From assembly GCF_003443735.1 (NCBI RefSeq), contig NZ_CP031969.1, positions 4,526,001-4,590,000 of the forward strand: a stretch of 64,000 nucleotides of DNA, read 5' to 3'. Position 1 is the first letter of the stretch. Every line of letters starts with the position of its first letter. The notes beneath the pieces are model-generated. The model saw nothing but the letters and a program-made list of their open reading frames with translations. It was not told the DNA's origin and made no database searches. Made by a program: the position numbers and the translations under genes. Origin of the DNA: Streptomyces sp. CC0208. GTDB taxonomy: Bacteria > Actinomycetota > Actinomycetes > Streptomycetales > Streptomycetaceae. This document shows, piece by piece, positions 26,001 to 33,662 of the stretch.

Positions 26001-27082
26001 TCCAGCCAGTCCACCCACATGCGGTCCTCGGAGACGTACTGGAGCAGCAGTTTCGACGGCGGCAGGGGGCGGCGGCGGGTGTAGGCCGAGACGTACTGGT
26101 TGCGCTTGACCTCGTTGAGGGGCGGCAGGGAGGTCACCCGGCCCGCGGTGACGACGGAGGCCAGCCGCTCGCAGGCGGTCAGCATGGAACTGGCGACCTT
26201 GGGCGGGTCACCGAAGGGGGCGAGGATCTCCTCGTAGGCGTAGTAGGGGCGGTAGGGAATCTCCACCGACCCCCAGTAGGCGGTGAGTTCCTCGGGGTCC
26301 ATGCCGCTGGGCAGGCCGTCGAAGCGCTCACGGGCCAGTGCGCGTCCGGCGTCGACCTTGTCCTTCTCGCCGTCGTCGATGCGCATGGCGACCGGCAGGA
26401 TGCGGATCCCTTGGTCGCCGTAGCGCTCCTCGATGTCCTGGGCGACCGCGGCGGCGCCCTCGATGCTCTGGTCGCTGAGTGTGTAGCAGACCACCAGGGT
26501 GCTGGGCATCTGCACGGTGCAGATGTCGGCGAGGTCGCTGTGGCCGGTACGGCTGTCGATCAGGGTGAAGTCGTAGTACCGCTCCATGTCCGAGCGCATC
26601 GCGTCGAAGAACTGACCGCCGCCGTAGCTGCTGTAGAAGCTGTCCCAGTCCATGTTGCCGACGATCGGGTAGTCGCGGTGGCGCATGCCCGCCGACAGGA
26701 AGTCCAGGCTGCCGGGCTCCGGGAAGTTCCACTCCAGGGAGATGGCGTGGGGGCGCACCCGGGCGTAGCGGCGGTGCCAGTCCGGTTCGCGGTCGGGCAG
26801 GTCACGCAGTGCCTCGCGGCGGTAGTCGTCTATCAGGTTGACCAGGCCCGGAGTGGCCCGCAGTAAGGAGGGCTTCAGGAACGGGTGGAAGAACCTGTGC
26901 AGGCCCGGGGCTTCGAGGTCCCAGTCGACGGCGAGCACGCGATAGCCGTTGGCGGCCAGGATCCAGGCCACGTTGGCGAGCGCCATGGTCCGGCCGGTCC
27001 CGCCCGTGTACGAGTAGAAGGTGATCACTGAACCTCTGCGGTTCTCGGTCATGCGGTCCTCCGCCGTGTCGGCCCTGTTCAT
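23087..27082 (-). CDS. fxsT: FxsT: FxSxx-COOH system ParA/TIR-like/NB-ARC/TPR protein (cluster A)
   Basis: A 1331-aa multidomain protein. Residues about 19-330 form a ParA/MinD-like NTPase with a changed P-loop (TGGTGRT, 26-32) and the DWDLEAPGLHRFF segment. Residues about 345-450 are TIR-like (LQYVSEDRMWVDWLEAVL). Residues about 500-800 are an NB-ARC/STAND module: Walker A GLGGVGKT near 530, WLLVFDNVEDL, LLVTTRT and GDLPLAIEVAAAWL. From about 940 to the end are TPRs (LGEGHPSLL, NNLATYHRALG). ATG 27082 overlaps the fxsC-like stop by ATGA; ATG 27052 is an alternative. It is part of a cyclophane RiPP system and probably a sensor or signalling hub. Confidence 0.88.
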   Translation of the reverse strand: MNRADTAEDRMTENRRGSVITFYSYTGGTGRTMALANVAWILAANGYRVLAVDWDLEAPGLHRFFHPFLKPSLLRATPGLVNLIDDYRREALRDLPDREPDWHRRYARVRPHAISLEWNFPEPGSLDFLSAGMRHRDYPIVGNMDWDSFYSSYGGGQFFDAMRSDMERYYDFTLIDSRTGHSDLADICTVQMPSTLVVCYTLSDQSIEGAAAVAQDIEERYGDQGIRILPVAMRIDDGEKDKVDAGRALARERFDGLPSGMDPEELTAYWGSVEIPYRPYYAYEEILAPFGDPPKVASSMLTACERLASVVTAGRVTSLPPLNEVKRNQYVSAYTRRRPLPPSKLLLQYVSEDRMWVDWLEAVLREARFEVASQDVRSMTTPELGAEALAGGSQRVLAVVSPAFLGSRTAQAAWGATVHSGGPHQHQPVALRVGDVQQTPYANRGSTIDLARLDEETAATTLLTGLGRPSSPQPAARPHGARFPHSSTSVSNVQPRYPFFTGRSSILEQVRRQFVTGSSGERLPQVLHGLGGVGKTQLAREYAHRFQPDYDLVWWVDAEQPDLVAPKLADLGRRLAPGIGDDVSEAAVAALQALRAGNPYRRWLLVFDNVEDLDDVLNRFSDQTGPIPDDVYGHLLVTTRTKPASAQVRTVEVEVFTREESVEHLTGRVPGLGEEDAALVADAVGDLPLAIEVAAAWLATTATPVGEYIEQLREQSTQVLSVRAAVNAVEYPSAVGASWNISVTRLRHESPAAARLLELCSFLSAEPISMALVGSDAMIRALLPYDKDLRERYMLGKVIQALNRFALAKVDATDNSIQVHRLVQAAVRDSMDPQVAEDTVHEVHRILAAIRPSEDAVDDPARWPEFEVIWPHLVPSDIRACAEEEPRQLMVDRMRYLWKRGELHLARTLGSQLDEFWSTEFPDSNDEQILNLRFELANILRSQGEYQAAREMDEDTLARQRRLLGEGHPSLLITSGNVAADLRALGRFNEALELDQRNYNGFREIFGEDHSRTLRSANNLAIDHRLTGDSEAARRLDEDTVRRRTALVGPLHPYTLTTRSHYARDLRELGEYDESVEILRQVRELFGQVLNPYVPEVLRVDKSLAVSLRKAGRSAQALQLSEQTWETHTRYRDRYGRSIPEELACQLNLAADYLATDPEQGALRAVRQVEEVLEGYRNSFGPDHPFTMFCINNLATYHRALGDAPKAAELAEQAHTALAAALGGDHPATLSAGTSLANALADLGRLEEAEHGERLALTGLRNRLGPTHPDVLSSMVNLAITLRELGRDKEATRLHQEVEADLIQRLGETHPLSEAATAWQRIDQDLEPEQV

Positions 27083-27657
27083 CCCTCGTGCCGCACGCGC
27101 AGGCGTGCCGATGTCGCGCTCAGACGCCGTGTCCCGGCCTGGGCAGCCGTGGGGGGATCGAGGGGTGGCCCCTTCGGCGGACAGGTTCTCGCACGGGCCT
27201 CGAAGTGGTGGACCGCCTGTCGTACGACCTTCCGGAGTTCGAGCTGGAAGGTATCGAGGGTGCGTATGGCGCCGCCGCGCGACCGGTGGCTCGAATCCAG
27301 GGCCCACCGGTCGAGCAGCAGGGCGGGGGTGGTGAGCGGCCCCATCGTGAGGATGCGGTCCGCCCCGGTCTCGAAGTCGCTGACGGTGACCCGGTAGTTC
27401 ATGGCCAGGGACTCGCCCTGCGCCGCGTACTCCTCCCCGAAGTCCGCGTGTGGGAACGGGAGGTCCCTGGCCATCCGCGGAAGCTGGGCGTGTTCGGCGG
27501 GAGTCCATAACGCCGGGAGGACGGCCAGAAAACGGACCCGAGCGCCCACCGGTGACGCGTCGGGGTCGGCGGACTCGGATGCGGGGCGCGGTGTGCGCGC
27601 GTGACTGAGGAAGAAGTGCGGTCGCCCGCTGCTGGGGTCCGCCGCGTCCGCTCGCAC
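27079..27657 (-). CDS. fxsC: Shortened FxsC-like protein (cluster A)
   Basis: A 192-aa protein in the fxsC position. It keeps four blocks that align with full-length FxsC: the N-terminal TIR-like strand HFFLSHARTPR, then VLPALWTPAEHAQLP, then ALLLDRWALD and a C-terminal helix LRKVVRQAVHHFEAR. It lacks about half of the 391-aa protein of cluster B, including most of the TIR-like fold. The reading frame is intact, so it is either a reduced functional form or a decaying gene. GTG 27657 has GGGGGG upstream; a TTG at 27672 is the alternative. The stop overlaps fxsT by ATGA. Confidence 0.65.
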   Translation of the reverse strand: MRADAADPSSGRPHFFLSHARTPRPASESADPDASPVGARVRFLAVLPALWTPAEHAQLPRMARDLPFPHADFGEEYAAQGESLAMNYRVTVSDFETGADRILTMGPLTTPALLLDRWALDSSHRSRGGAIRTLDTFQLELRKVVRQAVHHFEARARTCPPKGPPLDPPTAAQAGTRRLSATSARLRVRHEG

Positions 27658-27766
27658 GAATCCCCCCGACAATCCGCCTGACGGAACTCCAGTGTAGGAA
27701 CCGCCGGCGGTCTCGGAGGAGCGATGTGGCGAAGTCGGCTGCTGGACCGCCCGTACGAGGGGGACT

Positions 27767-30178
27767 TCAGGAGCCCTGTGCGGCCGTGCGCTGCTTGTGG
27801 TCGGCCGCCGTTTCGCGGGCCTCGGTCAGCGCGTCCGCGCTCACCGGGTCGCTCAGCCGGGCCGTGACTGTTTCGCCCATGGCTCTCACGAAGCGTTCGC
27901 CCGGCCGGGTCAGGGCGCCGGAGGCGAGCAGGGTGTCCACCGCTTCCGCGGTCTGCTCGCGCCACCGGGCGAACCGGACTTCGGCCTCGCGCGCCCCGGT
28001 GCCGTCCGCCGTCCGCATGCGGGCGCGCCAGTAGTCGACGACGGCGATGTGCGCGTACGTCCCCTGCAACAGCCCTTCCAGCGGGCGCGGATCCGGACGC
28101 CAGGGGGCGTAGAACAACTGCTCGCAGGTGGGGTCGTAGAGGTCCATGAGGTCGAGTAGGGCGCCGAGCTTGACGTGCTGGAACTCGTGGACCAGCAGAC
28201 ACGCCAGGGTCTGAGGCGTCTCCGGCCGGGCGATGCCGACCGCGCCGAAGGCGTCCCGGGCCGCCGAGCTGATGTCCGCGCCCGTGGAGGACTCCCGCAG
28301 CGGAGTGACGACGCTCAGGCCTGCGGCCAGTCCGGGCGCGTACGCGGGCAGTTCACGCCGGATCCACTGCCACGCGGCGGCGAGATCCTGCTGCCACCTC
28401 TCGGCCGCCGCCGCGGACAGCCGTGTCCGCACGGGGTATCCGTGGGCGTCCCGCCAGGGGTCGGTGTCCTCCAGGGCGACGGCCCAGCCCGGCAGGTCGA
28501 ACCGGTGCCGGGCCCACCAGGCCGGATCCGCGGCGGACTTGAGGCCCACGGTGTGCTCGCGCTCTTCGACCCGCACGGTGAAGCTCTCGCCGCTGGCCTG
28601 GGTGACCCTCGCCTCCGTCGCCTCGCCCACGACAAGTGCGCCCAGGGTGGGCAGCCGCAACACCCCGGCGTGGGTCGGTACGGTCACGCCTCCCGCCCGC
28701 CCGGACCTCAGCAGCGCGGCCGCGGCGAGTTCCGCCACGCCCCGCATCGCGATCCGCCCGGCTTTCGCGTCGCCGCGCAGGGCGCGCTGTGCCCAGGGGC
28801 GCAGATAGGGGTGGGCCAGGACCGCGTCCACCGACTCGGGAGCGTCGGTGTCGAGGACCGCGAGGGTCTCCCAGGCCGCCGTACCGGTCTCGTCGTGCGT
28901 GCTCTCGCGCCAGACGGCGGCGAGGAGTTCGCGGTTCACGCTGAGTTCGTGCCGGGCCAGCTGTCGCACCGCGTCGCTACCGCCGCAGCCGGCGGCGATC
29001 TCGTCGAGGTGGCCGTCGTCCAGGGCGAGTTGGGGCATCGGCGTCCTCTGGTCCTCCCGGTCGCGGATCCCGGTGATGAGGTGTGCGAGGTCGGCGCAGT
29101 AGACCGACGGGTTCATGAACCCACCGGTGCCGTCGGCCGAGTTGTAGCGGTGCGCGTACAGTCCGCCCCCGCACGAGCGGACGACCGGACAGCTGCGGCA
29201 GGTCTCGCACAGCCCGTCCAGGCCCTGCTGGCGGGCCCTGATGCCGGGGTGAACGGCCATCTCGTCCAGGGAGTTGGCCGTCACGTTCATACCGGTGCCG
29301 GGCGCTCCGTCGTAGGCGGTCTTCAGCGAGTCGGCCTGTTCGATCGCGCCGTCGGTCTCGATGACCGCGAGTTCCACCGGGTCCAGCCCGAGGGACTCGG
29401 TGAGGCTGCTCGCACCGCGCAGGGTGCGCAGCACGGAGTCCAGGACCCGGACGCCCATGGGCCGGCCGGCGGCGGTCCAGCGGTCGTGGACGCGCAGCAG
29501 CCAGTCGCCGTAGGGGGTGGCCGAGGTGCCGGAGGCGGGGCGGAGCGGGGGCTCGTCCCAGGTGGCGTGGGGGAGCAGGAAGTCGATGCGGGGCGGGGCG
29601 AGTTCGGCGAGGGCGTCGTACACGGTGACCGGGTCGTTGCGCAGGTCGACCGTGCACAGGAGTCCGGCGAAGAGGTGCCGGTGACGAGGGCTGTTGAGCA
29701 GGTCGATCGCACGCAGGACCTGGGGGTGGCTGCTGCGGCCGTTGCGGTAGCGGCGGTGCAGGTCATTGGCGGCGCGGTGGCCGTCGAGCGAGACGCCGAC
29801 CTTGATGTCGAACTCCGCGAACAGCTCGCAGAACTCCTCGTCGAGGGTGACGCCGTTGGTGTGGATGCGCAGGTCGAGGGCGCAGAGACCGGACAGGGCG
29901 GTGGACAGGTTCTGCGCCGCCAGGCGGAGCTTGTCCCGGCCGGCGAGGAGGGGCTCCCCGCCGTGCAGGACGACGTGAACGGTGTCGAGCCGGTGGGTGC
30001 GGGCGTGTTCGGCGATGCGCTTGGCGGTGAGCTCCAGCACTTCGTCCGAGACCACTGCGGGGCGGTCTCGCCAGCTCTGGTCGGCGTGCTCGTAGACATA
30101 GCAGTGATCGCATGCGAGATCGCAGCGGCTGTGCATCTTCAGCACGAACTGGCTCAGGGGGTGCGGCGGCGGTGCCAT
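27767..30178 (-). CDS. fxsB: FxsB: cyclophane-forming radical SAM/SPASM maturase fused to an HExxH domain (cluster A)
   Basis: An 803-aa enzyme. The radical SAM part (about 1-400) has CDLACDHC (Cys 19, 23, 26), HGGEPLLAG, the family FFLLPHATW-type segment, and a SPASM region CETCRSCPVVRSCGGG with NPSVYCAD. The known FxsB reaction joins the Phe ring to the Ser beta-carbon in the Phe-x-Ser core of FxsA. The C-terminal 400 residues match the HExxH peptide beta-hydroxylase-type domain, with HEFQH near residue 664 and a later DPRPLEGLLQGTYAH. It sits 36 bp after fxsA. In cluster B the two halves are separate genes. Confidence 0.92.
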   Translation of the reverse strand: MAPPPHPLSQFVLKMHSRCDLACDHCYVYEHADQSWRDRPAVVSDEVLELTAKRIAEHARTHRLDTVHVVLHGGEPLLAGRDKLRLAAQNLSTALSGLCALDLRIHTNGVTLDEEFCELFAEFDIKVGVSLDGHRAANDLHRRYRNGRSSHPQVLRAIDLLNSPRHRHLFAGLLCTVDLRNDPVTVYDALAELAPPRIDFLLPHATWDEPPLRPASGTSATPYGDWLLRVHDRWTAAGRPMGVRVLDSVLRTLRGASSLTESLGLDPVELAVIETDGAIEQADSLKTAYDGAPGTGMNVTANSLDEMAVHPGIRARQQGLDGLCETCRSCPVVRSCGGGLYAHRYNSADGTGGFMNPSVYCADLAHLITGIRDREDQRTPMPQLALDDGHLDEIAAGCGGSDAVRQLARHELSVNRELLAAVWRESTHDETGTAAWETLAVLDTDAPESVDAVLAHPYLRPWAQRALRGDAKAGRIAMRGVAELAAAALLRSGRAGGVTVPTHAGVLRLPTLGALVVGEATEARVTQASGESFTVRVEEREHTVGLKSAADPAWWARHRFDLPGWAVALEDTDPWRDAHGYPVRTRLSAAAAERWQQDLAAAWQWIRRELPAYAPGLAAGLSVVTPLRESSTGADISSAARDAFGAVGIARPETPQTLACLLVHEFQHVKLGALLDLMDLYDPTCEQLFYAPWRPDPRPLEGLLQGTYAHIAVVDYWRARMRTADGTGAREAEVRFARWREQTAEAVDTLLASGALTRPGERFVRAMGETVTARLSDPVSADALTEARETAADHKQRTAAQGS

Positions 30179-30214
30179 CAGCTCGCAGCGCGATTCATCG
30201 TGAAGAAGGCCTGG

Positions 30215-30409
30215 TCAGACGGCCGACTGGAAGGCCGCCACCGAGATCCGCGAGGGTCCGCGGTCCGGAGTGTCGTGCGACACGACCCGCGTGAGAGTGC
30301 CGGACCTGATGTGGTCCAACCGGGCTGCGAGCCGTACCAGCGGGACCCGTTCACCTGTGCTGGGCTGCTTCTTCGACTCTTCGGCCGGATCGTTGGTGGG
30401 CGTATCCAT
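30215..30409 (-). CDS. fxsA: FxsA: FxSxx-COOH RiPP precursor peptide (cluster A)
   Basis: A 64-aa precursor. The C-terminus is ISVAAFQSAV, which is the FxSxx-COOH signature: Phe-Gln-Ser then two residues and the stop. The leader contains ERVPLVRLAARLDHI, a likely recognition element for FxsB. The start ATG has GAGG 10 bases upstream. It is the first gene of the operon fxsA-fxsB-fxsC-like-fxsT. The expected product is a short three-residue cyclophane between Phe and Ser, perhaps then hydroxylated. Confidence 0.92.
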   Translation of the reverse strand: MDTPTNDPAEESKKQPSTGERVPLVRLAARLDHIRSGTLTRVVSHDTPDRGPSRISVAAFQSAV

Positions 30410-30657
30410 GGACGAACCTCGATCTTCCGTGCGCCCGTTGACGGGCGATGGACAGGAGTCGGAATACCGGAGCGGATGCTAAACGCATCTCGAGCACCCT
30501 GCATGGTGAAATGCTCGTGAGTGTGAATGACCCCGGACGACGGATCGTGGGTTGACATGCAATCACACAGCGGGGACAAAGGGGGCCGATCAAGCTCTCA
30601 GCCCCCGCACAGCCTGCTCCCAACTTACTGCTGGACACCCTTCCTACGTTCCTGCTC

Positions 30658-31599
30658 ATGACGGGAAACCACAGGAACACGAACATCACCCGGCGCCGCG
30701 CCCTCGTGGTGACCGGCGGGACGGTCGCGGCGGGCGGGCTCGCCGTCACCGGGTACCAGTCGGCGTTCGCCGACACCACCACCGAGGCGACGGCCACCGC
30801 CTCGGCGACCAGTACCGGTGCGTGCATGACGCTCATGTCGAGCGTCACCGAAGGTCCCTACTACCTCGACGGCGCCCTGGTCAGGAAGGACATCACCGAG
30901 GGCAAGAGCGGGGTCCCGCTCACCCTGCGGCTGACCGTCGTGGACGCCACCGACGGCTGCACCCCGGTCAAGGGCGCGGCCGTGGAGATCTGGCACTGCG
31001 ACGCCTGGGGCTACTACTCCGGCTACACCACCGCCAACCCCGGCGGCTCGGCGCCCGCGGAGAGCGAGGACGGCTCCACCGCGAACGACAGCACCTACCT
31101 GCGGGGCTACCAGATCGCGAACGCCAATGGGGTCGTGAAGTTCGAGACGATCTTTCCTGGCTGGTACACCCCGCGCACGTGTCACATCCACGTGAAGGTG
31201 CACACCGGCGGCGAGAAGGAGGACGGCACCTACGAGGGCGGCAAGGTCAACCACACCGGCCAGCTGTTCTTCGACGACACGATCGCCGAGGAGATCTTCG
31301 CGCTGGAGCCCTACTCCCGGCACTCCGGCAGCTACACCACCCTCGACAACGACATGGTCTACGACGGCGGCGGGGCCTCCAGCGGCCTGCTCACCCTCAA
31401 GGCCGTGCACAAGGCCGACCCGTCCAAGGGCTACAAGGGCTCCCTGACTCTGGCGATAGACCCCGACGCGGAGAACACGGGCGCGGGCAGCGGCGGTGGC
31501 GGCGCGGGAGGCACGCCCCCGAGCGGCGCCCCGACGGGCGCACCGCCGAGCGACGCTCCGTCCGAAAGTGCCGCTCCCTCGGCCTCCGCGGCCTCGTAG
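30658..31599 (+). CDS. Secreted intradiol ring-cleavage dioxygenase-like protein
   Basis: A 313-aa protein with a Tat signal (NITRRRALVVTGGTVAAGG) and Ala-rich cleavage site. The intradiol dioxygenase fold is evident from VTEGPYYLDG (first iron Tyr), the WHCDAWGYYSGY segment, and FPGWYTPRTCHIHVKV, which supplies the second Tyr and both His ligands of Fe(III). It would cleave catechol-type aromatics outside the cell. The last 45 residues are a Gly/Pro/Ser-rich tail (GTPPSGAPTGAPPS). It is followed 9 bp later by a CitG-like gene, an unrelated function. Confidence 0.9.
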   Translation: MTGNHRNTNITRRRALVVTGGTVAAGGLAVTGYQSAFADTTTEATATASATSTGACMTLMSSVTEGPYYLDGALVRKDITEGKSGVPLTLRLTVVDATDGCTPVKGAAVEIWHCDAWGYYSGYTTANPGGSAPAESEDGSTANDSTYLRGYQIANANGVVKFETIFPGWYTPRTCHIHVKVHTGGEKEDGTYEGGKVNHTGQLFFDDTIAEEIFALEPYSRHSGSYTTLDNDMVYDGGGASSGLLTLKAVHKADPSKGYKGSLTLAIDPDAENTGAGSGGGGAGGTPPSGAPTGAPPSDAPSESAAPSASAAS

Positions 31600-31608
31600 G
31601 GTACGGCC

Positions 31609-32448
31609 ATGAGCAGCCCCGAGGACGAGGCACTGGCTCTGGCCGCCGTGGACGCGCTGACCGGTCAACTGGCCCTGGCCCCCAAGCCGGGCCTGCCCGA
31701 CCCGCGCGACCTCGGGGCCCGTGCCACGCGCAAGGACCACTGCTCCCTGCGCTGGTCGGCCAAGGCGCTCGCGCCCGGCCTCGCGGCGATGGCCGCGGCG
31801 GCCCGCCGTACCGGCGAGCCCAGTCCCCAGCTGCGTGCGGAGCTGGGCGCGATCGGCCGGTGCACCGAGCACTCGGTGGGCCTGGCGGGTGGCGGCCACC
31901 GCGGTGCCCTGTGGGCCCTCGGCCTGCTCGTCGCCGCGGCCGCGCTGGACCCGGCGGCGCGGTCCGAGGACGTGACCGCGACCGCCAAGAAGATCGCCGC
32001 GCACCGCGACAGGCGGGTCCCGCGCCGGCCCTCCCGGGGCTCCTCGGTGTCCGCGAAGTACGGCGCGGCGGGCGCCCGGGGCGAGGCGCGAGCCGGATTC
32101 CCGCACGTACGGCGGGCGTTGGCCGCGCTGGCCGAGTCCCGCACGGCGGGCGCCGCCGAGGTGGAGGCCCGCCTGGACGCCCTGCTCACCGTGATGTCCA
32201 CCCTGCAGGACACCGAACTCCTCTACACGGCGGGCCCCTTGGGTCTGCGGCACGTCCAGGCGGGTGCCCGGGGCGTCCTGGAGGCGGGCGGCACCGCGAC
32301 CGACGCGGGCCGCGAGGCCCTGCTCGCCCTCGACGCCGACCTGCACGCACGCGCGTGGAGCCCCCGCGGCAGCGCCGGGCTGCTGGCGGGGGCCCTGTTC
32401 GTGGACGCCCTTGCGTCGTCGGTCAGTTCACGAGCGCGGGCCGCCTGA
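31609..32448 (+). CDS. Triphosphoribosyl-dephospho-CoA synthase (CitG/MdcB-like)
   Basis: A 279-aa protein of the CitG/MdcB family, which makes the prosthetic group precursor of citrate lyase or malonate decarboxylase from ATP and dephospho-CoA. Family marks are KPGLPDPRDLG near residue 24, VGLAGGGHRGALWALGLL, and KYGAAGARGEARAGFP near 145-160. No citrate lyase or malonate decarboxylase genes lie nearby, so it may serve another use. The DM motif after the first His is replaced by CSL, which weakens the functional call. Its 3' end overlaps the convergent MFS gene by 26 bp. Confidence 0.82.
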   Translation: MSSPEDEALALAAVDALTGQLALAPKPGLPDPRDLGARATRKDHCSLRWSAKALAPGLAAMAAAARRTGEPSPQLRAELGAIGRCTEHSVGLAGGGHRGALWALGLLVAAAALDPAARSEDVTATAKKIAAHRDRRVPRRPSRGSSVSAKYGAAGARGEARAGFPHVRRALAALAESRTAGAAEVEARLDALLTVMSTLQDTELLYTAGPLGLRHVQAGARGVLEAGGTATDAGREALLALDADLHARAWSPRGSAGLLAGALFVDALASSVSSRARAA

Positions 32449-33652
32449 CGTCCGTCTCCACCCGGCCGGCGGCCCGACGGGTCGCCGGCCCCATCGCGTA
32501 CGACGCCCCCAGCGTCACCGCTCCCAGCAGCAGCCACCCGGGCGTGCCCCACTCCACCAGCAGCGTCGTGAGGACCAGCGGCCCGAGCGTCCGCGCCACG
32601 GTCACCCCGGTCCCGAAGAACCCCTGGTACTCGCCGACCCGCTCGGCCGGAGCCAGGTCGAAGGAGAGCTGCCAGGACCCGGCCGACTGCCCCATCTCGG
32701 CCACTACCTGAAGTACCGCACCGACGACCAGCGCACCCACGGCCACCCACGGCGAGGCCCCCGCCGACAGCGCGAACACCGCGCACGCGGCCAGCATGAC
32801 CCACCCCGACCGCCGCACCGCGCGGGTGGCCGACGCGAGCCCGGTCACCCCGCGGGCCATCCGCACCTGGAACACCATCACGGCCCCGGTGTTGAGCACG
32901 AACAGCGCGGAGACCAGCCAGGTCGGCGCCGCGGTCCGCTCGGCGATCCACAGCGGAATCCCCAGGCTCAGCAGGGGCATCCGCAGCAGCAGGACGGTGT
33001 TCAGCAGGGTGATCACGGCGTACGGCCGGTCGCGCAGCACACCCGGGCCGTGACGTTTCGCCTCGGGCACGCGGGGCGCCACCGACGGCAGTCGCAGCAA
33101 CAGCAGCGCACACCCCACGAAGCTCACCGCGTCCACCGCGAACACGCCGAGATACGCCGCCCGTGTCCCGGCGTGCAGCGCCAGCCCGCCCAGCCCCGCG
33201 CCCACGGCCAGCCCGGCGTTCAGCGTCGCCTGGAGGTGGGCCAGCAGCCCGGTCCGCTCCCCGGCGGACACCAGCCCCGCGAGCAGCGCCTGCCGGGCCG
33301 CGGCGAGCCCCGACTGCGCGGAGGCGTAGGCACAGGCCGCCAGCACGAACGGCACGAAGTCCCGCACCACCAGGAAGGACGCCACCGCCAGCCCCGTCGC
33401 CAGCGCCAGCAGCACCGCCGTGCCACGCGCCCCGCGCCGGTCCGCGAGCCGGCCGAGCGGCACCCCCACCACCGACCCGACCGCCCAGCCGACGGTGAGC
33501 CCGAGCCCCACGCGCGCGGGGTCGAGACCGACGACGTGGGTGAAGTAGAGCGCCGACGTCACGTAATAGGCGCCGTCCCCGACGGAGTTGCTCAACTGGG
33601 CGAGCGCCAGGACGCGTTGCGGCCCCGCGGGCGGGACGAGTGAGTTCGTCAT
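32423..33652 (-). CDS. MFS transporter
   Basis: A 409-aa major facilitator with about 12 hydrophobic helices. The loop motif GRLADRRGARG after helix 2 is the MFS motif A, and SAGERTGLLAHLQATLNAG follows. The N-terminus MTNSLVPPAGPQRVLAL starts at an ATG whose gene is separated by 10 bp from the next gene upstream, a MocR-type regulator, on the same strand. The two are probably co-transcribed and the regulator may control it. Probably a drug or metabolite exporter; substrate unknown. Confidence 0.85.
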   Translation of the reverse strand: MTNSLVPPAGPQRVLALAQLSNSVGDGAYYVTSALYFTHVVGLDPARVGLGLTVGWAVGSVVGVPLGRLADRRGARGTAVLLALATGLAVASFLVVRDFVPFVLAACAYASAQSGLAAARQALLAGLVSAGERTGLLAHLQATLNAGLAVGAGLGGLALHAGTRAAYLGVFAVDAVSFVGCALLLLRLPSVAPRVPEAKRHGPGVLRDRPYAVITLLNTVLLLRMPLLSLGIPLWIAERTAAPTWLVSALFVLNTGAVMVFQVRMARGVTGLASATRAVRRSGWVMLAACAVFALSAGASPWVAVGALVVGAVLQVVAEMGQSAGSWQLSFDLAPAERVGEYQGFFGTGVTVARTLGPLVLTTLLVEWGTPGWLLLGAVTLGASYAMGPATRRAAGRVETDVRRPALVN

Positions 33653-33662
33653 GGAACCGACA

